The notes under the pieces: model-generated
Database searches by the model: none
What the model was told of the DNA's origin: nothing
What the model saw: the letters and a program-made list of their open reading frames with translations, nothing else
Shown: positions 40,179 through 49,242 of the stretch, piece by piece
How the letters are laid out: every line of letters begins with the position of its first letter
Position numbering within the stretch: position 1 is the stretch's first letter
Program-made: the position numbers and the translations under genes
Source: Methylobacterium tardum
Lineage (GTDB): Bacteria; Pseudomonadota; Alphaproteobacteria; Rhizobiales; Beijerinckiaceae
Direction: 5' to 3'
NCBI RefSeq assembly: GCF_023546765.1
Contig: NZ_CP097484.1
Span: 186,001 to 250,000, forward strand
Length of the DNA stretch: 64,000 nt

Positions 40179-40655
40179 CTAGCTGATGACGAGCAAGGCC
40201 TCGCCGAACTCGACCGGCTGGCCGTCCTCGGCGAAGATGGCGCTGACCGTGCCGGCGCGGGGCGCCACGATCTCATTGAAGGTCTTCATCGCCTCGATGA
40301 GCAGCAGCTTGTCGCCGGCCTCGACCTTTGAGCCCACATCGGCGAACGCCTTGGCGTCGGGCGAGGGGCGCAGATAGGCGGTCCCGACCATCGGCGACGG
40401 CACGGTGCCGGGCTGGGACCGCGCCGGCTCGGCTGGGGCGAGGGCGGACGGCGCCGCCGACACAGCGGCAGGAGGGGGTGCCATGGCCGCGACCGGCGCG
40501 GGCGCCGCGACCTGGACGCTCACGGGTTCGAGCCGGCGCGCCACGCGGATGCGCAGATCGCCCTTCTCGACCTCGATCTCGGACAGACCGGTCTCGGTGA
40601 CGAGGTTGGCGAGCTCGCGCACGAGCTCGGGATCGATAGCGTCGTTCTTTGGCAT
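40179..40655 (-). CDS. accB: Acetyl-CoA carboxylase biotin carboxyl carrier protein
   Basis: 158 residues. N-terminal helical part ([21 protein letters not shown]), a flexible Ala/Pro linker (about 48-85), and a biotinyl domain with [15 protein letters not shown] and the biotinylated Lys124 in [10 protein letters not shown]. Carries carboxybiotin from AccC to AccAD. First gene before accC on the same strand. Confidence 0.94.
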   Translation of the reverse strand: MPKNDAIDPELVRELANLVTETGLSEIEVEKGDLRIRVARRLEPVSVQVAAPAPVAAMAPPPAAVSAAPSALAPAEPARSQPGTVPSPMVGTAYLRPSPDAKAFADVGSKVEAGDKLLLIEAMKTFNEIVAPRAGTVSAIFAEDGQPVEFGEALLVIS

Positions 40656-40806
40656 CCGGCCTACTTCGTCTCGCGGCGCGTCAGTCCGTCCAACCGAGTC
40701 GGCGCTGGACCGCGGCCCTGCGGCTGGCGGCTCTTAGACGAAGGCGCCCCGCCGCGACAAGGCTGCACGCGACGCCTTCTCGGGTCCAGCGGCCCGGATC
40801 GTCAGC

Positions 40807-41589
40807 TCAGCAGGAAGCGTGGCCGCACTGGCGCACGTCGGCGATGGTCTTGCGCATCGGCTCGACGCCGACGGCTCCCGGGATCACCTCGTCACCGATG
40901 ATGAAGGCCGGCGTGCCGGACAGGCCCAGACGGTCGCCGAGCCCCCGGTTCTCGCTCAGCGCGGTCTTCACCTCGGGGGAGGCCATGTCCTTCTGGAGCT
41001 TGGTCGTGTCCACGCCGAGATCCTTGGCGACCTGGATCGCCCGGGCGCCATTCACCCGGCCCTTGGTCTCCAGGAGCTTCTGGTGGAACTCGAACAGCTT
41101 GTCGCCCTTGAGCTGCTGGCGGACCGCGATCGCCACCTGGCTGGCCTCAAGCGATTCCTGGCCGAGCACCGGGAAGTCCTTGATCACCACCCGCAGCTTC
41201 GGGTCGGACTTGATCAGCGCCTGAACGTCCCCGAGCGCCTTGCGGCAGTAGCCGCAATTGTAATCGAAGAACTCGACCATGGTGACGTCGCCCGAGGGAT
41301 TGCCGGCGACCACGTCGTGGGGGCCGTTGAGGAGCGCGTCGCGCGACTCCTTGAGGGCGGCGGCCTGGGCGAGGCGCTGCGTCTCGGCCTGCTGCTTCTC
41401 GGCCTCGGCGAGGGCCTCCTGAAGCACCTCGGGGTGCTTGATCAGGTATTCCTTGACGATCGCCTCGATGCCGGCGCGCTGCGCATCCGTGAAGGGCGCG
41501 GCGGGCGGCGCCGCATTCTGGGCGAGTGCCGGGACGGCGACGAGGCCGAGCGCCAGGGCCAGCGCGGGCAGGGGGCGGATGAAGGGCAT
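40807..41589 (-). CDS. DsbA/Com1-like periplasmic thiol:disulfide oxidoreductase
   Basis: 260 residues from ATG 41589 (GAGGA upstream; seven earlier codons rejected). Signal peptide cleaved near ALAQNAAPP; a helical N-terminal segment (AQRAGIEAIVKEYLIKHPEVLQEAL) typical of the Com1/ScsC-like group; thioredoxin domain with active-site CGYC (Cys112, Cys115) in FFDYNCGYCRKAL and cis-Pro in SGTPAFIIGDEVIPG. The tail ends RQCGHASC, adding two cysteines not in the core fold. Forms or isomerises disulfides in periplasmic proteins. The first gene leftward of a family B palindrome. Confidence 0.9.
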   Translation of the reverse strand: MPFIRPLPALALALGLVAVPALAQNAAPPAAPFTDAQRAGIEAIVKEYLIKHPEVLQEALAEAEKQQAETQRLAQAAALKESRDALLNGPHDVVAGNPSGDVTMVEFFDYNCGYCRKALGDVQALIKSDPKLRVVIKDFPVLGQESLEASQVAIAVRQQLKGDKLFEFHQKLLETKGRVNGARAIQVAKDLGVDTTKLQKDMASPEVKTALSENRGLGDRLGLSGTPAFIIGDEVIPGAVGVEPMRKTIADVRQCGHASC

Positions 41590-41979
41590 GGATCCTCGCT
41601 TGCGCGGCAAGCCGGCCCGCGCGTGGCGCGAGCGGTAGGGGCTGGGTTAGGCGTTTTCGCGGCGCTCGGTCAATTCCAGCCAGTGCCGCGGTCTGCGGCG
41701 CGCCGGTTTGCGAGGCCGGATGAGCCGGTGCGGATTTTGCCCACAGACACATCCGTCATCCCGGGGCCGCGGAGCGGAGCCCGGGATCCAGAGCCGCCGA
41801 CGCGTCAAGGGCTGGCACAGCCTGCGCGTCTGGATTCCGGGCTCGCCTGCGGCGCCCCGGAAAGACGGTCCTGACCCAGGAGGGTTTCTGCCGGCATCGG
41901 GCCTGGCCTCGGCTTGAGGTAGGGACCGCGAGGGTCTAACCCCGAGACCCCGGCTTCGCCCGGCGCAGAGCAGAGCCCC
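41590..41979. other. Divergent intergenic region with family B palindrome
   Basis: Separates the minus-strand dsbA-like gene and the plus-strand aminotransferase gene, so it holds both promoters. Most of its middle is the family B repeat at 41754-41867. No gene recognised. Confidence 0.55.
41754..41867. repeat. Dispersed palindrome, family B copy 2
   Basis: Outer arms CGTCATCCCGGGGCCGC and GCGCCCCGGAAAGACG; inner arms GGGATCCAGAGCCGCC and GTCTGGATTCCGGGCTC. Same length and plan as the other four copies; lies between divergent genes. Confidence 0.85.
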
Positions 41980-43133
41980 ATGACCCCGATTTCCCGGCGG
42001 GCCGCCGCCGTCCAGCCGTTCCTCGCCATGGACGTCATGGCCGCCGCGGCCGCCAAGGCGCGGGCGGGCGACGACGTGGTGCGGATGGAGGTCGGACAGC
42101 CCTCGGCGCCGGCGCCGCGCGCGGTGATTGCGGCCGCGCAGGCGGCTCTCGCCACCGGCCGCGTCCCCTACACGGAAGCCCTCGGCCTTCCCGCCCTGCG
42201 TGAGCGGATCGCCCGCGACTACGCCGAGCGGCACGGTGTCCCGGTCAGCCCGGAGCGGGTGGTGATCACCACCGGCTCATCGGCGGGCTTCGTGCTGGCC
42301 TTCATGAGCCTGTTCGATGCTGGCGCCCGCGTGGCGGTCCCGCAGCCGGGCTACCCGGCCTACCGGAGCATCCTGGCGTCCCTCGATCTCGTGCCCGCCC
42401 CGATGGTCCTGCGCGCGGAGGACCGCTTCGCACCGACCGCCGCGCTGCTGCGCGAAACGCACGCACGGGAGCCGGTGGCCGGCGCCCTGGTGATGAGCCC
42501 GGCGAACCCTTCGGGCACCGTGATCACCGAGACCGCCTTGCGCGATCTCTGCACGGCCGCGCACGCGCTGGGCCTGCCCCTGATCTCCGACGAGATCTAT
42601 CACGGCCTCAGCTACGGCGTCCCCACGGTGACGGCCCTGCGCTTCGACCCCGACGCCGTGGTGATCAACTCGTTCTCGAAGTACCATTGCATGACCGGCT
42701 GGCGGGTCGGCTGGATGATCGTGCCGGAAGCGCTGGTCCGCCCAATCGAGCGGCTGGCGCAGAATCTCTACATCTCGGCCCCCTACCTGTCGCAGATCGG
42801 CGCCCTGGCAGCCTTCGACGCGACGGACGAACTCGATGCGGTTGGCGACGGCTACGCACGCAACCGCGCGATCCTGCTGGACGCTCTGCCCGGCCTGGGC
42901 CTCGGCCGCGTGCACCCGGCCGACGGCGCTTTCTACCTCTACGCCGACGTCTCGGACCTCACCAACGACGCGCCGACCTTCTGCCGGCGGATGCTGGACG
43001 AGGCCCTCGTCGCAGCAACTCCGGGTCTCGATTTCGACCCGGAGCTGGGCCACCACCACGTCCGGTTCTCGTTCGCCGGCTCGGAAGCCGAATGCCGCGA
43101 GGCGGTGGCGCGACTCCGGACCGGCTGCGCTGA
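41980..43133 (+). CDS. Class I/II PLP aminotransferase, C terminus frameshifted as read
   Basis: Fold-type I aminotransferase, about 384 residues after correction. Motifs: VRMEVGQPSAPAP, ALGLPALRERIARDYAERHG, VITTGSSAGFVLAF, MSPANPSGTVI, LISDEIYHGLSYG and the PLP Lys in NSFSKYHCMTGWRVGW. The frame as read runs on to 43869 across the antisense of gph, giving a meaningless 240-residue tail. Restoring one base near 43120 (ARLRT-W-L-R) ends the gene at 43133, four bases from the gph stop, and recreates CCTGG. Amino-acid substrate unknown; closest by motif to aspartate/aromatic-type enzymes. Confidence 0.85.
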
Positions 43134-43137
43134 CCGC

Positions 43138-43833
43138 TCAGGCGTCCACCGGCACGAGCGCGCCGACTGCCTCGGGCAGCTGCGAGAAATGCTCGATCAC
43201 CCGGTCGGGCCCGAGTTCGGTGACCGGCCGGTCGGTGTAGCCGAAGGTCACGGCGACCACCGGGATGCCGGCGGCCTTGGCGGTGTCGATGTCGGTCCGG
43301 GAATCGCCGACCATCACGGCCCGCGCCGGGTCGCCTCCGGCGCGCGCGATCGTGTCGGTAAGGTGCCGCGGGTCGGGCTTGAACTGCGGAAATGTATCGC
43401 GGCCGCAGATCGCCGCGAACCGGTCGCCGATCCCCAGGATCCTCAGCAGTTCCACCGACTGGCCCTCGTACTTGTTGGTGCAGACCGCGAGGCGGAAGCC
43501 CGCCGCCTCCAACGCATCGAGCGCCTCGACCACGCCCGGGTACAGGTGAGAGGTGTCGGCAAGGTGCTCGCCGTAATGGGCGATGAAGGCGTCGAACAGC
43601 CGGTCGTGATCTTCCGGGGAGAGCGCGCGGCCTTCCGCCTCGAAGCCGCGCCGAATCAGCGCCTTGGCGCCGGCACCGATCAGCCCGCGCGCCTGCGACA
43701 GCGGCAGTTCGGCCAGCCCCTCCCGCTTCATCAGCACGTTGAGCGTGCCGATCAGGTCGCCTGCGGTTTCCGCGAGGGTTCCGTCCAGGTCGAACACGGC
43801 GATCGGCGGGCGGGTCGTCGGTTCGGCGGACAT
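43138..43833 (-). CDS. gph: Phosphoglycolate phosphatase-like HAD hydrolase
   Basis: 231 residues from ATG 43833 (the 28 codons further upstream have no family features). HAD nucleophile motif FDLDGTLAETAGDL, motif II CTNKYEG, motif III Lys in FKPDPRH and motif IV GDSRTDIDTAKAAGIP. Dephosphorylates 2-phosphoglycolate, a by-product of DNA repair and, in C1-growing bacteria, of glyoxylate metabolism; other small phosphates are possible. Convergent with the aminotransferase, separated by four bases. Confidence 0.87.
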   Translation of the reverse strand: MSAEPTTRPPIAVFDLDGTLAETAGDLIGTLNVLMKREGLAELPLSQARGLIGAGAKALIRRGFEAEGRALSPEDHDRLFDAFIAHYGEHLADTSHLYPGVVEALDALEAAGFRLAVCTNKYEGQSVELLRILGIGDRFAAICGRDTFPQFKPDPRHLTDTIARAGGDPARAVMVGDSRTDIDTAKAAGIPVVAVTFGYTDRPVTELGPDRVIEHFSQLPEAVGALVPVDA

Positions 43834-44184
43834 TCTGAGGGGACTCCTGCTGGCTGGCGCCTTCGCTAACGGGGCCTGCAAATGCGGGCAAGCCGGCGGA
43901 CGGAATGGCAGAGACACCGTCGGCTCCCTGCTTCACGCGTCGCAGTAACCCGTCATTCCGGGTCGCCGCAGGCGAGCCCGGAATCCAGAACCGCGAACGT
44001 AGCCGGATTTTGCACGCGGAGCGCGTTTGGATTCCGGATTCCGCTGCGCGGCCCCGGAATGACGGCAGAGATTGGATCACAAGGCAGGCCGCGGGACCTG
44101 AAGCGGTGCATCCCTCGGCCGCATGCCCCAGACTCGCCCGAAAGCCCAGCGACATGCACGGCAGACCAGCCCCCGGGACCGCCG
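43834..44184. other. Divergent intergenic region with family B palindrome
   Basis: Between minus-strand gph and the plus-strand 154-aa gene; contains the family B repeat at 43951-44064 and the two promoters. No gene recognised. Confidence 0.55.
43951..44064. repeat. Dispersed palindrome, family B copy 3
   Basis: Outer arms CGTCATTCCGGGTCGCCGC and GCGCGGCCCCGGAATGACG; inner arms CCCGGAATCCAGAACCGC and GTTTGGATTCCGGA. Lies between divergent gph and the 154-aa gene. Confidence 0.85.
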
Positions 44185-44649
44185 ATGAAACCGTCTCTGT
44201 CCATCCTGGCGATTTGCGCCGCGCTTCACGCCGTGCCGGCCGCCGCGACCTCCTTCGAGTTCGTCCCCGCGCCGCAGACCGACCTCAACCGGATGTACCG
44301 CGTCGACAAGGTTACCGGCGAGGTGACCTCCTGCCAGTACGGCCTCCAGGAATCGGCGGGCGGCATCGGCCAGACGGTCTGCTTCGGGGCCGGCGAGGGC
44401 GCCGGTCCGCAGACCCCGTCCGAGTACGGGCTGGTGGCGAGCCGGCACACCCGAGAGGCCGGCGTCTTCCGGGTGAATTACAGGACCGGCGAGATGAGCA
44501 TCTGCTTCGTGCTGGTGAAGAAGGAGCAGGTCGTCTGCACCCAGCAGGGCAAGCCCGGCGCCGACGGCGCGTCCGACGCCCCCCTGACCGGGCCGGCGCC
44601 CGGCCGGGCCGGAGCCAGCGCGACGCCGACACAGGGCGGCCGGCCGTAA
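44185..44649 (+). CDS. Hypothetical secreted protein, 154 aa
   Basis: ATG 44185 opens a signal peptide ([20 protein letters not shown], cleavage near AAATS). The mature part has two similar halves: [20 protein letters not shown] and [20 protein letters not shown], each a beta-strand pair with R-x-x-x-x-TGE-x-x-x-C, followed by a Pro/Gly/Ala tail. Four cysteines could form two disulfides. No named domain known to me. Between gph and rpiA. Confidence 0.65.
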   Translation: MKPSLSILAICAALHAVPAAATSFEFVPAPQTDLNRMYRVDKVTGEVTSCQYGLQESAGGIGQTVCFGAGEGAGPQTPSEYGLVASRHTREAGVFRVNYRTGEMSICFVLVKKEQVVCTQQGKPGADGASDAPLTGPAPGRAGASATPTQGGRP

Positions 44650-44779
44650 CGCGCCATCGTCGCCTCCGGCGTTCCGGTCGGCCGTGTCACGTGCTACGGG
44701 CCGACGAACCTTCGGGGAAAGACCTTCAGCCCATGACGCGCCATCGTTCGATCCGTCCCGCCAAGCGGGCGCTCCCCCG

Positions 44780-45493
44780 GTGAGCGGGCCGGACCTCCGC
44801 CGGGCCGCGGCGGCCCGCGCGCTCGACCTCGCCGAGCCCGGCATGCGCCTCGGGCTCGGCACCGGCTCGACGGCCGCCGCCTTCGTGGCGCTGCTCGGCG
44901 AACGGGTCCGCGGCGGGCTCGACATCGTCGGCGTGCCGACCTCCGAGGCGACGCGGGTGCAGGCCGAGGGGCTCGGCATCCGTCTTGCCACCCTCGACAC
45001 TATGCCCGAGCTTGACCTGACCATCGACGGCGCCGACGAGGTCGACGATCAGCTGCGGCTGATCAAGGGCGGCGGCGCGGCGCTCCTGCGCGAGAAGATC
45101 GTCGCCTGCGCGAGCCGCCGCATGGTGGTCATCGCCGACGCCGCCAAGCGGGTCAGCCGGCTCGGCGCCTTCCCGCTGCCGATCGAGGTCAATCCCTTCG
45201 GCCTCACGGCCACCCACCGCGCGGTCGAAGCGGCGGTCGCGGCTGCCGGCTGCGCGGGCGAAGTCCGGCTGCGCCGCCATGCCGACGGCAAGCCTCTGGT
45301 CACCGACGGCGGGCACCATATCCTCGACGCCCATCTCGGCGCGATTCCCGACCCGGAAACGCTCGGCGCGGCGCTGTGGTCGGTGCCGGGCGTGGTCGAG
45401 CACGGCCTGTTCATCGGGATCGCCGATGCCGCCATCCTGGCGGCCGCGCGGGACGGACAGGCCGAGGTCACCGTTCTCGGCAGCCTCGCCTGA
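44780..45493 (+). CDS. rpiA: Ribose-5-phosphate isomerase A
   Basis: 237 residues from GTG 44780. Interconverts ribose 5-phosphate and ribulose 5-phosphate in the pentose phosphate pathway. Signatures: [43 protein letters not shown], and GGHHILDA. The frame could be extended upstream to 44684 but the family starts at this point. A 16-codon frame (ATG 44733) ends with its TGA overlapping this GTG (GTGA), which might couple translation. DUF2059 gene follows. Confidence 0.92.
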   Translation: MSGPDLRRAAAARALDLAEPGMRLGLGTGSTAAAFVALLGERVRGGLDIVGVPTSEATRVQAEGLGIRLATLDTMPELDLTIDGADEVDDQLRLIKGGGAALLREKIVACASRRMVVIADAAKRVSRLGAFPLPIEVNPFGLTATHRAVEAAVAAAGCAGEVRLRRHADGKPLVTDGGHHILDAHLGAIPDPETLGAALWSVPGVVEHGLFIGIADAAILAAARDGQAEVTVLGSLA

Positions 45494-45536
45494 GGCGCCA
45501 CCCTCCTCGCAGGCCCTCCTCGCAAGAAAGTCCAGC

Positions 45537-46112
45537 ATGTCCCGACGCCTCACCGCCGCGCCCAGCCTCGCGCTCGGCCTCGCGCTTCTGGCACTCCCCC
45601 ATGCGGCCGTCGCCCAGGCCAACAAGGGCGGCGCGGCCAAGCCGGCTGCGCAGCCGAGCACGCCGGCCGCCAACACCCCGGCCGCTCCGGCCTACACGCC
45701 GAGCCACCTCGCGCTCGCCCGCGAGGTGATGCTCAGCTCCGGCATCGCCCGCTCGTTCGACTCGGTGCTGCCCGCCTTCGCCGACCAGATCCGCAAGCAA
45801 TCCGTCACCCGGCCCGAGCTGGCCAAGGATCTCGACGAGGTCCTGGCCTCGCTGCAGCCGGAAATGGAGCTGCAGAAGCAGCGGATGATCGACATCGCGG
45901 CGCGGACCTACGCGGCGAAGTTCTCGGAGGCCGAGCTGAAGGAGATCGCGACCTTCTTCCGCTCGCCCGCCGGCAAGCACTACGTCGAGGCGCAGCCGCA
46001 GCTGCTCGACGAGATGGTGCAGGAGATGCAGGACTGGACCCAGGACGTCTCCGAGTACGTCATGGTCCGCGTGCGCGCCGAGATGGGCAAGCGCGGGCAC
46101 CAGATGCAGTGA
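45537..46112 (+). CDS. DUF2059 secreted protein
   Basis: 191 residues from ATG 45537. Signal peptide cleaved near AVAQANKGG, an Ala/Pro linker, then the DUF2059 helical domain: ALAREVMLSSGIARSFDSVLPAFADQIRKQ...FSEAELKEIATFFRSPAGKHYVEAQPQLLDEM. Conserved in alphaproteobacteria between rpiA and gor. Likely periplasmic; function unknown. Confidence 0.88.
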   Translation: MSRRLTAAPSLALGLALLALPHAAVAQANKGGAAKPAAQPSTPAANTPAAPAYTPSHLALAREVMLSSGIARSFDSVLPAFADQIRKQSVTRPELAKDLDEVLASLQPEMELQKQRMIDIAARTYAAKFSEAELKEIATFFRSPAGKHYVEAQPQLLDEMVQEMQDWTQDVSEYVMVRVRAEMGKRGHQMQ

Positions 46113-46154
46113 GGGCGGCCGCTCCCGGGGGCGGATCGCCGTGACGACGACCCG

Positions 46155-47375
46155 ATGAGCGCGGCGGCCCGGCTCTACGCGGCCGGCGGGGTGCTCCTCG
46201 CCGTCATGCCGCTCGCGATGGTGCTCGCCAACCGCTCCAGCCCGGCCGTCGTCGGGCTGGCGGCGCTCGCCTTCCTGGCCGGCCGATGGGTCGAGGATCG
46301 CGTGGCCCTGCGGGCGCATCTGCTGGCGCCGCTGGCGACGCCCCTGGCCGGAGCCGCGCTCGCTTTCCTCGCCTGGGCGCTCGCCGCGCTCGCCTGGAGC
46401 CCGTTTCCGACCGTCTCCCTGCGGGTTCTGGCCGAGTTCCTGCCGACCCTGCTCGCCGCCTACCTGCTGGCCTGCACGGCGCCCGGCCGCATCCCGGCCT
46501 TCGCGCCCCGGCTCGCGGCGGCGGCGCTCGCCCTCGGCGGCGTTCTGATCGCCGTGGACCTCGCCGCGGATCTCGCCCTCGAACGGGCCCTGGGACGGCG
46601 GGTCGCCGCCTTCGTGCACAACCGGCCGGCGCTGACCCTCGATCTCGTGGCCGGCCCGGTCGCCCTGGTGCTGTGGCGCAGGGGTGCCCGCTTGTGGGCA
46701 GCGGCGGCGCTCGCCTTCGCGGCGCTGGGCGTGCTGCGCTCGATCAGCGGGGCCGCGCAGCTCGGCCTTCTCGCGGGCGCCGCGATGTTCGTCGCGGCAA
46801 GGCTGCTGCCGCGGCGGATCGGCCTCGAGTTCGCCGGCCTCGGCCTCGGGCTCGCGGTGGCGCTGGCTCCTGTGGAAGGCGACCTGCTCGCCCGGATGAT
46901 GCCGGAGGCGGCCCACGAGCGCCTGGTGCAATCCTCGTCCCGGGCGCGGGTCGCCATCGCCCGCAGCTTCGGGGCGGCGGTGGCTACGGATCCCTGGCGC
47001 GGTGCGGGCACCGGCACCAGCGCGCGCTTCGCCGAGACGCCGGTCGCTGAGAGCCTGCCGGCCGAGATGCGGGTGCTCCTCGGCGTCGGCCATCCGCACA
47101 ACAGCTTCCTCCAGGTCTGGGCCGAGCTGGGCCTGCCCGGCGCGGTCCTGGCCGCGCTCACCCTGATGCTGATGCTCGCCCGCGTGGCGCGGCTGGACCA
47201 GCCGGACCGGGCGGTGGCCCTCGGCCTCGTCGCCTGTGCGGCCGCGATCGCCTTCGTGGAGCATAACGGCTGGGCCGCGTGGTGGACGGCGGGGCTCGGC
47301 GCTGCCATCTCGTGGCTGCGCGAGGCCGCCCGGCCGCGCGCGGAGACGGCATCCGGGAAGGACGGTCCGGCATGA
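46155..47375 (+). CDS. O-antigen ligase/polymerase-like membrane protein
   Basis: 406 residues, about 10-12 membrane helices. The loop before the last helices carries RVAIARSFGAAVATDPWRGAGTGTSARFAETPV and VGHPHNSFLQVWAELGLPGAVLAAL, with the H-N-x-F-L-x-x-x-x-E-x-G motif of the Wzy_C/WaaL superfamily. Members join or polymerise glycans on the outer face of the inner membrane. Overlaps gor by four bases. No LPS gene cluster nearby. Confidence 0.78.
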   Translation: MSAAARLYAAGGVLLAVMPLAMVLANRSSPAVVGLAALAFLAGRWVEDRVALRAHLLAPLATPLAGAALAFLAWALAALAWSPFPTVSLRVLAEFLPTLLAAYLLACTAPGRIPAFAPRLAAAALALGGVLIAVDLAADLALERALGRRVAAFVHNRPALTLDLVAGPVALVLWRRGARLWAAAALAFAALGVLRSISGAAQLGLLAGAAMFVAARLLPRRIGLEFAGLGLGLAVALAPVEGDLLARMMPEAAHERLVQSSSRARVAIARSFGAAVATDPWRGAGTGTSARFAETPVAESLPAEMRVLLGVGHPHNSFLQVWAELGLPGAVLAALTLMLMLARVARLDQPDRAVALGLVACAAAIAFVEHNGWAAWWTAGLGAAISWLREAARPRAETASGKDGPA

Positions 47376-48754
47376 GCGATTTCGACGTCGACCTCTTCGT
47401 CATCGGCGGCGGTTCGGGCGGGGTCCGGGCGGCGCGGATCGCGGCGGGCTACGGGGCCAAGGTGATGCTCGCCGAGGAGTACCGGGTTGGCGGCACCTGC
47501 GTGATCCGCGGCTGCGTGCCCAAGAAGCTGATGGTCTATGCCGGCCGCTTCGCCGACGAGTTCGAGGACGCGGCCGGCTTCGGCTGGACTTTGCAGCGGC
47601 CGCGCTTCGACTGGAGCGTGCTCAAGAACCGCCGCGACGCCGAGGTGACCCGGCTCGAAGGCATCTACGACGCCAACCTGATCCGGGCCGGCGTGGAGAT
47701 CGTGCCCGAACGCGCCGTGATCGAGGACGTGCACACCGTGCGCCTGCTGAAATCCGACCGGCGTGTCCGGGCGGAGCGGATCCTCGTGGCCGTCGGCGCA
47801 CATCCGCTCAAGGAGCCGGCCGTCCCGGGCATCGAGCTGGCGATCACCTCCAACGAGGTGTTCGAGCTAGAGCGCCTACCGGAACGCATCCTGGTGATCG
47901 GCGGCGGCTACATCGCGGTGGAGTTCGCCGGCGTGTTCGCGGCACTCGGCAGCCGCACCACCCTGCTGCACCGGGGCGACAAGCTGCTGCGCGGCTTCGA
48001 CGACGAGGTCCGCGACGCCCTTGCCGAGGCCTACGGACGCCGCATGGACCTGCGCCTCGGGCGCAACCTGACCCGCATCGAGCGGCAGGCCGGCGGCCTC
48101 TGCGCCCGGCTCGGCGACGGCAGCACGATCGAGGCCGACCAGATCCTCGTCGCCACCGGCCGGCGGCCGAACGTCGCCGGGCTCGGCCTCGACCGGGTCG
48201 GCATCGAGACGGATGCCGCCGGCGCGATCCCGGTGGACGCCTACTCGCAGACCAAGGTCCCGTCGATTTACGCGGTCGGCGACGTCACGAACCGCGCCAA
48301 CCTGACCCCGGTGGCGATCCGCGAGGGCCACGCCTTCGCCGACACGGTCTTCGGCGGCAAGCCGTCCTGCGTCGATCACCGCCTGATCCCGACGGCGGTG
48401 TTCTCGACCCCCGAGATCGGAGTCGTCGGCCATACCGAGGCGGCCGCCCGCGAGGTCTACGGCAAGATCGACGTCTACAAGGCCCGCTTCCGACCTATGA
48501 AGGCGACGCTGTCGGGCCGCGAGGAGCGGATCCTCATGAAGGTGATCGCCGATTGCGCCAGCGACCGCGTGGTCGGCGTGCACATCTTCGGCCACGATGC
48601 CGGCGAGGTGATCCAGGCGGTGGGGATCGCGGTGACCCTGGGCGCCACCAAGGCCGATTTCGACCGGACCATCGCGGTCCACCCGACGGCAGCCGAGGAG
48701 CTTGTGACCATGCGGGTTCCGGAGGTCACCAAGCATCCGGTCGGCGTCGGCTGA
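47372..48754 (+). CDS. gor: Glutathione-disulfide reductase
   Basis: 460 residues from ATG 47372, overlapping the previous stop. FAD motif LFVIGGGSGGVRAARIAAGYGAKV, redox cysteines Cys43 and Cys48 in GGTCVIRGCVPKK, NADPH motif VIGGGYIAVEFAGVFAALG, second FAD site YAVGDVTNRANLTPVAIREG, and the catalytic His-Glu in VHPTAAEELVTM. Reduces glutathione disulfide with NADPH in the cytosol. Confidence 0.93.
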   Translation: MSDFDVDLFVIGGGSGGVRAARIAAGYGAKVMLAEEYRVGGTCVIRGCVPKKLMVYAGRFADEFEDAAGFGWTLQRPRFDWSVLKNRRDAEVTRLEGIYDANLIRAGVEIVPERAVIEDVHTVRLLKSDRRVRAERILVAVGAHPLKEPAVPGIELAITSNEVFELERLPERILVIGGGYIAVEFAGVFAALGSRTTLLHRGDKLLRGFDDEVRDALAEAYGRRMDLRLGRNLTRIERQAGGLCARLGDGSTIEADQILVATGRRPNVAGLGLDRVGIETDAAGAIPVDAYSQTKVPSIYAVGDVTNRANLTPVAIREGHAFADTVFGGKPSCVDHRLIPTAVFSTPEIGVVGHTEAAAREVYGKIDVYKARFRPMKATLSGREERILMKVIADCASDRVVGVHIFGHDAGEVIQAVGIAVTLGATKADFDRTIAVHPTAAEELVTMRVPEVTKHPVGVG

Positions 48755-48809
48755 GGTCTCCGCGGCGGCCAGGCCTCGACGCGGTGCCCGACCGAGCCAT
48801 ATCAGGGGC

Positions 48810-49127
48810 ATGGGCAAGCAGGGCGCAGGCAAGGGACGAGGCGGGGACGACGCGCATGCGCGCAGGCAGGCGATTATTGACGGCCTGCTCGCGGACGCGC
48901 TGCGCCCGGCATTCCATCGCCCGCCGAGCCACGACGCGCTCGCGGCCGATATCCGCCGCGCCATCGACCGGCTTCTCGCGAAGGCGGAGGCGCAGCGGAG
49001 CCGCAACCTGACCTACGACGATCTGGAAGAGGCCCTGCCGCCGCGCGACGTCTCGGCGGAAGACCTCGAGGCGATCTTCTGGATCCTGGCCGAGCATGGC
49101 ATCGAGGTCGAGGACGGCGAGGCCTGA
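48810..49127 (+). CDS. Small protein with a stand-alone sigma-70 region 1.1-like domain
   Basis: 105 residues from ATG 48810. The C-terminal half, NLTYDDLEEALPPRDVSAED plus LEAIFWILAEHGIEVEDGEA, matches region 1.1 of primary sigma factors (YVTYDELN-x-x-LP-x-x-x-x-S-x-E-x-I-E-x-x-x-x-x-L-x-E-x-G-I-x-V). In RpoD this acidic helix bundle occupies the RNA polymerase DNA channel. Here it is alone, with a basic N-terminal helix (ALAADIRRAIDRLLAKAEAQR) instead of sigma regions 1.2-4. Could be an RNA-polymerase or sigma modulator; function unknown. Between gor and DAHP synthase. Confidence 0.65.
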   Translation: MGKQGAGKGRGGDDAHARRQAIIDGLLADALRPAFHRPPSHDALAADIRRAIDRLLAKAEAQRSRNLTYDDLEEALPPRDVSAEDLEAIFWILAEHGIEVEDGEA

Positions 49128-49242
49128 CGCCGGGGCGCGCCTGCCCCCGGTTTCCGGCACTCGCAACTCCGCGGGAACCTCTCTATAAGCCGCGCTTCGC
49201 GCACGAGGCGCGATCGCACGAAGGGGTGCGCGGAGAGAGGTC

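Noticed and set aside
44733..44783. 16-codon frame ending in GTGA overlap with rpiA
   Set aside because: Could couple translation but has no amino-acid run of a leader peptide; too short to claim.
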